From Rhabdophis nuchalis (Eukaryota > Chordata > Lepidosauria > Squamata > Natricidae): a DNA stretch of 64,000 nt. The stretch spans positions 247,718,919 to 247,782,918 of the forward strand of contig CM077643.1 in the NCBI GenBank assembly GCA_039707465.1, given 5' to 3'. The notes under the pieces are model-generated. The model was not told the DNA's origin and ran no database searches. It worked only from the letters and a program-made list of their open reading frames with translations. The first letter of the stretch is position 1. The number at the start of each line of letters is the position of its first letter. Positions 12,101-24,100 of this stretch are shown in pieces. The position numbers and the translations under genes are program-made.

Positions 12101-15100
12101 ACCTCTATATTTTATTTATATGATATGTTACTCATTTAGTTGTATCCTTTGATATACACATACCTAAATATTTAATGAATTTAGTACAAATATGGAATTA
12201 ATGTACCTTAAATGAATTTGTAACCCAATTTTGGCATCAATTCCAATTTTGACCAATTTATAGAGTAATCCTGCTATTTTGCTAAAGGCATCTGTCTCTT
12301 ACATCAACACTGGGATAGCATCATGAGCTTTAGTAATAAACAAAAAATGTTATCTGCAAATAAAACCAATGTGTCCAGTCGGGTTATTAACTACATAAAT
12401 CTCCCTACATTGTCAAATAGCATAAGCTGAGGATTGCATGAAGATAATCAAAAAGTAAAGGTAAATGTTGACATCCTATTCTAATTCCTCTGAATAGTGG
12501 GAAATTAGGAGATAACTTGCCATGAACCTTTACTTCACCTGTGGATGATTCATATCATAGTCCATTTTATGAATTTCAAAAGAAATCTGAACCTATTTAC
12601 TAGTGTGAACTTGCACTGTTTACATGTACTATCAAAGGTTTCTTCGGCATTTAATTATTAAATTACAAATTGATCTTTATTCAAGTCTGTTAGATCTACA
12701 GCTTGAGACTACATGCTTCTTAAAAATAGAAATGAACTAAGGACCAAGGAAATCTACAAAGGTTCAATTCATAAATGTGTGAAAAATGAAAAATTAGGTA
12801 AATCTAATCAGTGGCAAAACCCGCAAGGAAGGTTTGTTTAAATATAACAGTAGAAGGAGGAAAACAAATGAGTCATTGGGCTCATTGTTTACTCCAAATG
12901 AAAAAATCTTCATAGATATCAGAGGATATAAAAGAACTCATATCCTATTTTGTTTATGTCAATGTCTATAGCAATCATCTGAGATTAACCTTGTCTGCTT
13001 TGACAAGGTAGCTAGTGGAAAAGGGTTTGGATATGAGTGCCTCAATGTCAGCTTTTTTAAGCAAGCTTTTTACATGATAGTCTCATTGGCAAGCTGATTT
13101 AGATCGCAGTAAGGTGGATCCATAAATGGCTGACAAAATTACACTCAACATAAATGGCACTTCATTGAGCTAGAGAGCAGTAACTATTGGGATCAAGCAA
13201 AAGGCAAGTATTATTCAACATGTTATTAATGTTAGGGTTGAGTTGTTTGTCAAATTTGTACAAAATTCAGGTGTCTGGCCAAGATCCAGGAAGATTGAAT
13301 GAGACTACAACTTAATCTGGAAGGATTAGACGTCTCACCGGAGAGTAACAAAATGTTCTTCAGCAGGGAAAATATAAAGTATTACCTTTAGAAAAGAGAG
13401 GAGTATATATACAAGATGCAGGATTTATAGCTTGAAAGCATTGTCAGTAAAGGACTTGGGCCCAATCATTGATAGTCAGCTGAATGTGAGGTAGCTACTA
13501 GCACAAATGCAACTCTGAGCTGTGCTATAAAAATTCTTATTCTCGGACTTCCTTCCGGTCTGCCGGCGGCGACGGTCGAGTCCTGGGACTCGTCCGCCGT
13601 TTTGTCGCTTTTGCGGCCCCAAACGGGGCAGGGTGCTTCTTTTAAAGGAGACCCCCTGTAAGGTTGGCTTGCTGGGACCTTTCCTGTCCCGACGGCAGTC
13701 GGGGGGGCGGTCCTTGTCTTCGACCTAGGAGCGAGAGGACATGCTGCGGGGAGCTTGGTTCTCTTCGTCAATGGAGGACCGGAGCAAATAATCTACTCAG
13801 AGAGAGCTGAATCGGTTGAGTCGGATGGCAACGCCGGGACTCTGGCTGTGGAATGGTTTGTAGTGACTTTGTCTCATTTTTGCTAGCAGCATTGACTTTT
13901 AAAGAATAATGGAGGGGGGAGTTTGTAACCCCCCCTCGGGATGAAAGAAAGCGGCGATCGGAAACGGCTCCTCAGGCTTGAGGATGCGAAACATTCTACA
14001 TCCGAACTCTGCTAAATAAGTGAAAGTCTTTGTGGATTGATTCTAGATACTTAGTATCGAAGTCTGGCAACTATGAAACTATTTCCTTTGCTGCTTGCTC
14101 CCGGTGGCCTCCAGATTGGGCGGGGGAAGATGCCGTTCCTTTGTTCTTAGGAGACTTACTTTTCATGGAAAATTTCTGACATCCCTTTGTGACTTGGACT
14201 GCCTCTCTCTCTTAATGGTGGATTTGATTTAACTGATTAATTGATCCCTTCCCTGGAGTGCCTTCTTTTTTATACCTGACTGTAAAATTTGGTTCTTTCT
14301 CTGGACTTTACAAGTTTGATTTGGATTACTGAAACCTGCTCTTGGATTTGCCTCACTGACCGCACCCCAGAAAACGCCATCTTATTGACACTGACTTAAA
14401 TTACTCACCATGGCTTCAAAAAAGCAGGCAGAAAAATCGGACACAGATGCAAGATTAACAGCTATGGAAGAAATATTACAGACTCTGGTAATGGAAATTA
14501 AAGAACTTAGGAAAGACCACTGCAGTTCCAAGTTAGAACTTTTGGAGACACAGAAGAAATTAATGCAGAATACACAAAAGACTGATGAGCTGGTGGTGGG
14601 GTTGGCTGGGGCAAAGGGAGAGCTTAAAAGTGTTAATACTGAAATTGGAGATTTAACTGGTCATATGTCTAGGATGGATTTTGAAAGGATGTCATATTTT
14701 TTAAGATTTCAGAATATTCCTGAAGAATCTGGGGAAAGCCTACCTGATCTCATGAGTACAATTTTAGCAGAATACTTACATAAACCCAAGGAGGAGATCA
14801 GGGGGGACATTGATTTGGTTTATAGAATAAATTCAGCATATGCCAGGATAAATGAAGTACCCAGAGAGATACATATTAAATTTGTTAGAAGGTCGACAAG
14901 GGAAAAGGGATTTTGAGGGCACAGAGAGACGGTCCTCTAATTTACCAGCAAAAAGAAGTCGCTATCTTGAAGCAGATCCCGAAAAAGATTAGAGAGGAAA
15001 TATTCTTTCTTATCTAAAAAATTATTTAAACGGGATTTGGTTTAAGTGGGTGATGCCAGAAGGGATGTTGGTGTTCTGGGAAGGAGGGAGAGTAAGGATT

Positions 15101-18100
15101 AAAACAGTTGCAGAGGCGGAAGCCTTTCTTAAAAAACATTCTTCAATCCTGGAGGATGAAAATGGAAGAGCGGAGGGGGCCACGGCCCCGCCCACTGGGG
15201 GCCAGGGAGGAGGACAAGAAGATACAATTGCCAAGAGACTTAGATCTCAAAAATGACTTTTTTAATATAATATAACTTTTGTTTGGATGTTTGTATATGA
15301 TTGCTAGCACAGTTTTTACAACGATGTAAGCACTTCTTTCCATTTTGTAGTATTTTTGAAAATTTGTATTATCTATATTTTGTTATGAAGCCTCGGAAGG
15401 GGCCGACGATCTCGACGTGAAAGTTCTCACAATATTTTACTCACACCTTACCCTCACCCTATTTGTAAAAAAAATTTTAAACTCAATAAAACTTTTTCAA
15501 TAAATTAAAAAAAAAATTCTTATTCTCTCCCCTATTGATAAAACCAATTCTGCAGATGTGTATGGTTCTGGACTCAGCATTTCCATTAATATATTGAAGG
15601 TCCCTTAAGAGACTGACAAAGATTTTTTCACAAAGGTTACTGTATTTTTTGGAGTATAAGATGCACCGGAGTATAAGACACACCCAGGTTTTGAAGAGGC
15701 AATTTTTTTAAAAAAGTAGGTAGGTAGATAGAGGGATAGAGAGGGAGAGAAAGAGAGAGAAATACAGTAGGTAGGTAGGGAGAGAGAGTGAGTAGGTAGG
15801 TAGGTAGGTAGGTAGAGGGGGAGAGAGAGAGAGAAATTTAGTAGGGAGACTGTGTGTAGATAGATAAGTAGGTAGAGGGATAGAGAGAAATAGAAATACA
15901 GTAGGTAGGGGGAGAGAGAGTAGGTAGATAGGTAGATAGAGGGGGAGAGAGAGAGAAATACAATAGGTAGGTAGGGAGAGAGAGAGTATAGATAGGTAGG
16001 TAGGTAGAGGATAACAGAGAAAAAAATAGAGAGAAAAAAATAGAGAGAAATACAGTAGATAGGTAGGGAGACAGAGAGAGAGTAGGTAGGTAGGTAGGTT
16101 TCCAGGTGTATTTACCCATGTGCTGGAGAAGGAAATCACTGACCACCTTTGGAACAAATCTTTGTTTCTGCAAGCACAGTACTTGACCAATGTAATTCTC
16201 ATCAATCACTCTAACAAAACAGCTTTCTGAAAGGGGAAAAAAACCCTTTTTGCACTGTGCAAACCTCCCCCAAACAGCCCATTTTTCGCAAAAATGGGCC
16301 CGTTTTCTTTCAAATAAAAGGCATGAATAGCCATGGTGGGGCTTGCAGAGTGCTCCCGGGGGGGGGGGGGGCAAAATGAGGAAAAACAGCCCATTATTTT
16401 TTCGTGAAAATGGGTTGTTTTTTGGTAAAAAAATAGCATGCATATCCTTATGGAGGCTTATAGAGTGCTGCTGGGGGCTGGGGGGGGGGGGCAAAAACAC
16501 TGTGTTTTGCTCATTTCTGCCCTCCCCAGCCCCCAGGAGTTCTCTGGAAGCCTCCATAAGGGTATGCGCACGGCCATTTTGGTGAAGGGGCGGGGTTTCA
16601 GGAGACAAAAAAATGCTGTATTCGATGTATAAGACTCAGATTTTCGGCCTCTTTTTAGAGGAAAAAAGGTGCGTCTTATACTCCGAAAAATATGGTATGT
16701 GATAAAAAGCTAGAAGAACCTGAGATGTCCAGCTTGAAACAAACACTGAAGGTAGACATGCAAGTGTTCAGGTCCTTAAAAGGGTATCATGAAAAAGATA
16801 TTTAGAATCTATTACTGCATAAGACAAAATCAGATATAATAAGTGCAAGTTGCAATTACCAAATTCTGTTTAAAGAAAAAAAAATTGACAATAAGATCTG
16901 CACAGGAGAAGAATAGTCTGCCTAAGGAAATTATAGACTCTCTGTGGAGATTATTTTAAGAGGCCAAATGTTCATTCATTCACTCACAGTTTTGACCTGC
17001 TCAACTCCATCAGAGAGAGACTCTCAGGTGGTATACAATAAAATGTTAAAATATATAAACAGTATTTAGAAATTTAGAGTAAACCCTCATGAAGATGGGT
17101 TAATTTATTTTCCTGTAGCCTACAGAGAGTTTGACTAAATCATCCTTGTGGTCCCTTCCAACTCTACAATTTTATAACAGGTGAACTCTTGTTTATACTG
17201 AAAACATTTTTATAATAAAACCAGTTTCCAGAAGGAATTGGTATGAATATGACCTGGTTGAAGTGTATATGATCCTTGAAACTGTAACCCCATCATTTGG
17301 TTGGGGAACATTTAGCATCTACTGTATTTCAAGTTCATATTTATTTATAAAACGTATATAGATGTTAATCTCCATACAAGACTCTGGGCAGCTCATAAAT
17401 AAAAGGATAGCAAACCAATCCCCCCCCCCCCCAAAAGAGGGAGTCAGTCACACACACTCATCCCAACCTACATCACAGGATGGTTGTAGGAAAAATAGGA
17501 TGAAGGAGTATTAGGTTTGCTTACCAACTTCCTATAAAGTAATAAGGCAGGATAAAAAAATTAAAGATAGATAAAAGTAATAGAAACTATAAAGTGATTT
17601 AATGTAAAAGCAACATTCATAACTGAGGTAATAATTTTATATCTAACAAGTCAATCTAGCCACTGCACCAACATTACCATACCTGCCTATCATCATGCTC
17701 ATAATAAAGTACGTTATTGGTTTATTAAAGGCATTCTTGTTTAATTAATACATTTATATCAAAAGGGATAAATGCAGAAACTCTAAATTCCTTTCTATAA
17801 TATAATTTCTGAATATACATTTGGGCATTAGTTTGTTAATGAATGATCATTAAATTTGAACTGTTCCTTTTATAACAGCTGCTACCTGCCAAAAAATTTT
17901 GGGAACCAGATGATCCAGCAAAGGATGGACAAAAAGGGATATTTCTTGGTGATGAGTGGAGAGAAACTGCTTGGGCAACACCTCGTAAGTGATACTTGTT
18001 TAAGTCATTATGTAAACTATACAATTTAGAGTGGGAAAAGACTGTTCCTAGGTTCAGTGATAGAAAAATCTACATTAATTTAAGCTGTATTAATTTGCAT

Positions 18101-21100
18101 ATTGATTTTAATATCTCTCTTTAAAATTTAAAATAGACCACTCCATGTCACAACCTATTATGGTTCAAAGAAAACCTGGACATGTTTTTCATGGAACAAG
18201 TGAAGTAAACGCTGTCTTATCTCCTCGATCAGAGAGTGGTGGCCTTGGTGTGAGCATGGTCGAATATGTGCTAAGTTCTTCTCCAGCTGATAAATTGGAC
18301 TCCCGGTTTAGGAAAGGAGCTTTTGTAAGTAACTTGTTTGTGTCAATAAAAGTTATTGTAGGCTAATCTACAATATTACTACCTGTTAGATTTCCCTCAT
18401 GCTACCATGTAATTTAGCAGCAAGTATATTAATTATTAACGTTTTTATTGTGGTCTCCAGAAAGCAGTGCTTTATGTTAAACAAGATTTTATTTGTCTAT
18501 ACTCAACTGTTTCATGCTACTGTTGAGAAAATGGCTTCAAAATCATACTTGTAACATGAAGTGTTGTATATAGATCTTGCATATGCTTTTCAAAGATTTT
18601 TCAAAGGCTTTCTGTTCAAAATACATCCTTTGAAATAGCTGTATTTATTCCAAAGGCACTTTCCATTATGTGAAATTGCAAGATGTCTTGTTAAAGGACA
18701 CACCAAGCATAAAATGGCATTTTGGTTATATGTTGTTCAGTCAATCAGTGACTTCCAACTCTTCATGACTTGATGAAGATAATTTTACCTGGATTGTCTG
18801 TCTGTAACCGCTTCTTTGAACTTAAACCATTTTAATTTCATATGTTTTATAGTATTTCATTCTAGACAGAGTAAGAGGGAAGAAGGGAGTACCAAAAACT
18901 GCCTCTTTTCACTGTCTTATGTGCAGGGTTAGAGTCTTCTGGATCATCAAAACCTCTCACAACTGGAAAAGCCATCCTCACTTTGTAGGACACTTACCTT
19001 CAGCTAATGTTGATTTTTCAGTTTTATCCTGAAAGCTAGCTTTATTTTATATATGTACAACACATTTTATTTAAGAATGATACCTGACAATCAAGGTAGC
19101 TTACAACATTAGTTAGCTTTGATAATGATACCTTGTGGGTGCTACATTTATTCTCTGCTAGATTCAGACCAAACATGTTTTTTTACTTAGGGCACTAGAG
19201 AAGCTGAAACAGATGGACCTGAGAAAGCAGACCAGAAAGGCAAGGTTTCTCCATTTGAGGAGGACAAGAACAGAGATCTTAAACAAGTTGATGATGACGA
19301 TGTTACCAAAATAAATGGCAGAGGCTTGCCAAATGGAATGGATGCTGATAGCAAAGATTTTAAGTAAGGCTTAGATTTTTGGGGGGTGGGGAGGAAGATA
19401 TATTTGTTTTCAATAAATAAAAGTTATGGATGTACGGGTTCAAATTCAAAGTTTCATTTAGGTTTTCTGATGTTTTGTATATTGGTTGCCATCTTTATAC
19501 ATGTTAAGTTTTATGTTTTAATTATGAGATCTGTGCAGGCCGTAATACAGATAGGTGTCCTGTTGCTATCACTAAACTTAATTAATGGAAATTGGAGTTT
19601 GACTTCTGGGAGGCCGTAAGTTGTCTATTCTGCTAAAAAAAAAGTACACCCTTCCAAGAGGTTTCCATTCTTTTAAATTGTAGGTCAGTCTTCAAAATCC
19701 ATCTTCAAGTAGAGAACCTATTCTCAATCTTTGAGACTACATTAAAGGATATGATAATTTGTACTATTTCTTTGCAAAATATTTTTCCCTTGGCTACATA
19801 CATGGATGAGCCATGGTTTTCTGCATTGATCAAGACTTTTTGTTCAGATCTACCTATATGTATGTATGCAAATAGGATATTGAACTCCCTGCTCATGTTT
19901 CCTTTATATCATTCAGAGTCTTTACTTAGCAACAGCAATTGGGACTAGAATTTCTATTGCTAAGTGATGTGGTCATAAAGTGCAATATCAGGTGACCTCA
20001 TCGTTTAGCAATAGCAATCTTACTACAGATCATTAAGTGACCTTGCAGCTTCAGTCTGGCTTCAAGTGACTGTGGTATGCTGCAGCTGTTGTAAGGGTGA
20101 AGCTGTTGCCAAGTGCCCATATTGCAATCATGTGACAGCAAGGGTCAGATGATCAGAACTTTGAATCAGTCATGTATACCCCTTTGATCAATGTTATAAG
20201 TTACTGAATTAAGTGCCGTTTAACCATGGACTATCTGCACAACAAATGTCCTGGTTAGCTTAGTTGTATATCATAATGGAAAACAGTCTGCCAAACAGTG
20301 TCCACTTTGTTAAATTCTGACAGAGATATTAGCAGCTTGGTGTGAAAGGAGGCCAACTAATGACTATCAGAAATCCCAAAGAATGTGTATATTATATTTC
20401 CTTGTGCATGGGTATGTAAACAGGGAGGGTTAACAAATGTTTTCCTGGGAAGTTCAAAGAGAGAAAAATGACACCCACCCACCCAAATGTATGTTTTGAA
20501 TGATTGTGTACAGAACTGTAAAGGCTGAAAAGGTCATCTCCTGAATTAACTATCAGAAGGGCTTATTGCCCATTGTAAATTATTGGGTGACTGATAAAGG
20601 AGAATATCTGTAGCTCAAAGTTGAAGTGAGTGTCTATGATTGAATGACTACTTCCTGCTGAATAACCAGAGAGTACAAGGAATATAAGATAACTTGATTC
20701 CAACAAGGTAAGTGGAAAATGAGTGCTACAGAATTTAGCTGGGAATTTGTCCTGTACATTTTCCTTTCAAAGTTTTGTACTTGGCTAATCTAGAAGACCG
20801 AAAGGGAGGGGGGGGGGGGAGAATGCACTATTATTGCTCTTATAAATAACTTAATGGGGCAAAAATACCCAATGTTCATTCCTCCTCCTATTTTCCCAAC
20901 AACAACCACCCAGTGAGGTGAGTTGGGCTTTGAGAGAATGACTGGCCCAAAGTTACCGAGCTGGATTTCATGCCTAAGGTAGGACTAGAACTCACTGTTT
21001 CTTACAGTAGTTTCTAGCCTGGTACCTTAAACACTGGACCAGACTGTCTTTTCTTCCCCCTGAAAACATTGGGGTAAATTTCCCAAAAATATCTACTTAG

Positions 21101-24100
21101 AGCAGTGCCTGAAGAAAATGCAAAAAAATTGGTGCAGCAAGTAGCTAAACTCCAGTTGATGGGAAAAGACAAGGAATTGTTAGTTTAAAGCAGGGATAGT
21201 CAACCTTTTTATACCTACCACCCAGTTTTGTATCTCTGTTAGTAGTAAAAAAAATTAACTGCCCACCAGTTCCACAGTAATGGTGATTTATAAAGTAGGG
21301 AAGTCAATTCAAGAAAAGGAAGGTCTTTAGTATCGGACAAAACCCCTACTGCCTACCATGAAAACTCAAACGCCCACTAGTGGGTGGTAGGAAACAGGTT
21401 GACTACCACTGGTTTAAAGAAAGGAAACTCTACAGTGGAAAGAGACCCTGAAAGTTGTCCGTCATATGATAAACACGGTGGATGAGAGTGACATCTAGAA
21501 GCAAGAGTAACAGAATATATGCTGCATTGCTGAAATTCCAAAGCAGCTTTCAGGTTCACGCAGATGAACAGCTCTGAGCTTTGGAGGAAAGCAAGAGAGA
21601 GACTATATATGAGAAATGGGAGAGTGGAGCCAAGAAGGGCAGGGTAGCGTATCAAAAAGTAAAAAAAATATGAGTTATGGAAATTGGTAAGTCATTACTA
21701 TGAGGCTTTGAAACAAACATATCAGATAGAACTCTTCGCTTCAGAGGTGGTTGCTCCCAGTTCGGCTCGGATCAGGTGAACTGGTAGTGCCGGGAGGCTC
21801 TGCCCACCCTCCTGGAAGCTTCTGCACATGCACAGAAGTGTCACACATGCACGAGTGAACCAGTAGTAAAAAAAATTGGAAACCCATCACTGCTTTGCTT
21901 GTGAATTATGCTATTTGTGAGCAAGAATCGGGGATGAGATACAACAAATATCAAGTCTAATAATTGCTTCCTGCTGATATATATGGGAATTAATACTGCA
22001 CATAGTAATGCAGAGGACAACTGGAATGTTTCATCATAGATACTGAAAATCACAAAACAAACCCTGGGGGCTTGAATTATATTCTTTACTTTTAATGTTC
22101 AGAATGTATAAAATAAGATGAGCTTGCTCCTCTTTGGACCGAAGCGTAAATATGATTTAAAGATACAGAAATGACGTGGTCTGACTCCTTTGACTGCAGT
22201 GTGGCATTTGAAGAGGAAACCATTCTTTGTTAAGAAGAGAAGCAGTTGCACTGTCAGTTAAAAAAAGAATCAATTCCTATCCATAAAGCCAAATCAACAA
22301 ACCTGGAATTGTTTAGCCTAAAAAGAAAAGAAAAGAAAAAAAAGAAAAGAAAAGAAAAGAAAGAAACCTCAGAATGAACAGAGGTTAGTGGAGATGCTAA
22401 GAAGAACAAAAAACTTGTTAGATAAGTTCAAAATGAAAAGAATCACTACACCAGCTGATCAATAAAGAAGGGAAAGTATTTACAGGTGACAAGCAGAACC
22501 ACTGAAGCTACATAATTTGTTTCATTCTTCCAACAACAAAGAAATTGTGAAGCCAGAATAATAGAATAGGATTGAAGCTTCTGATTGATGGAAACATGAT
22601 CAGGGGAAAGCTCTTTACTTTGAATGGGATTTAATCTTTTGGGCTAGATGAATTGCATCATAGGGTGCTGAAGGAACTAGTTGACTGGCCTGTTATCCTG
22701 ATGAACAGATGAAGTTCAGATGAGTTGAGGAAGATAAAAGAGAGGAAAGGAAAATCCCTTGTGCTACAGCCCAGTGAATCTGACATCAGTATCTGGGTAG
22801 GAGATAAAGAAGTTGTCTGTAGGCTCTTTCAAAGCATTGTGATAATTGCTAATTGGGTTTATCTTGAATAAATAAATTTCCTCTTTTTTCCCTATAGGGT
22901 AACTTCCATAATAAATTGTGGAAGTGCTGTATATCTTCAACAAAACAATTAACAAAATACTCAGTGATTAAGGCTGGTCAGAAGACATAAATTACATTCG
23001 AAATCTTGATAGTTTGGAGAAATGGGTTGAAAAGGGTAGAATGAGTTTAACAGAATCAAGGATAAAGTTGAAACAAAAATCAGATGTACATCTGTAGATG
23101 GCTTGGTATTAATAGTAAATAGTGTGGCTTGGCAATAGTTATGGAAAATATTGGAATATAGCCAATGCTCTTTTTACGAACGGGATGCATTCTGAGAGGC
23201 TGTTCATAAATCTGTTTTGTTCACAAGTCCAAACGAATAAATATGTGGCATGCTGTAAACTAACCTCCCAATTCATAACTCAAAAGTGTAAGTAGAATAA
23301 TGTTTTATAATTGATTCCCAATGGAATATGAGCTAGCCATGTGATGTGACTACCCAAAAGGCAAATATAGTTGCAGGCTGCAGCAACAGAAATACTATTT
23401 CCTAATTAAGGAAATTAATTATTTTACTCTGTTCTGCTTTGGTCAGATCTTATCTTGAGTATTATATCCAGTTCTGGGAGTTATAAGGAGTCAGAAAAAT
23501 CCGAACAACTTCTAGTAAGAAGAATGAAGCTAATCAAAGGACTAGAAGCTAGATTGTGTGAGGAGAGATTGAAAAAAAATGAGAAAAGACTAAGGATGAT
23601 ATGACAGTAACACTTCAAATAGTCCTTTTTGAAGAAACTCTTCAGAAGTCCTTGGTTAATGACCATCATTCAGAGACACTTACTAACAATATTGAACAAA
23701 TGGTACTTATGACTGTTTATCAAAGTTCTAGCTGTCCTAGTAACACCGTGATCATGTGATTGTGATCCATGGTTTGGCATCTAGCTTGCACTCAGGAGGT
23801 TGCAGCATCCCATATCACATGATTGCCATTTGCAGCCTTCCCTGCTGGCTTCCCACAAAGTCACTGGGGAAGCTGGCAAGGAAGGTTGTAAGCCATTCCT
23901 GTAAATCATTCCCACTCAAGCCACTTCCCTGCATGTCCCCCCACCTTTCACATGGCCATGCTTGTACCTACAGCCACTTGGCCTTGCACTGGCTTGCTTA
24001 TGAGCCACCTGGTTCTTACGATTTCCTGTCAGCTTCCCCATTAATGTTGCTTAAAATCTGGCAGGAAGACAGGAAGCGGTCCTGAGTTAACAATTGGTGA

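Noticed and set aside
15718..16101. Regularly spaced repeats resembling a CRISPR-like array
   Set aside because: The context is a vertebrate intron. The units are simple-sequence tracts with uneven spacing and no unique spacers.
15708..16608. Minus-strand frames of 165 and 256 codons rich in Leu, Pro, Ser, Thr and Tyr
   Set aside because: They are translations of the GGTA/GAGA minisatellite and flanking element sequence.
20979..21045. Possible tRNA gene (A- and B-box-like motifs)
   Set aside because: The boxes are degenerate, no cloverleaf forms by eye, and a SINE-like body and tail follow.
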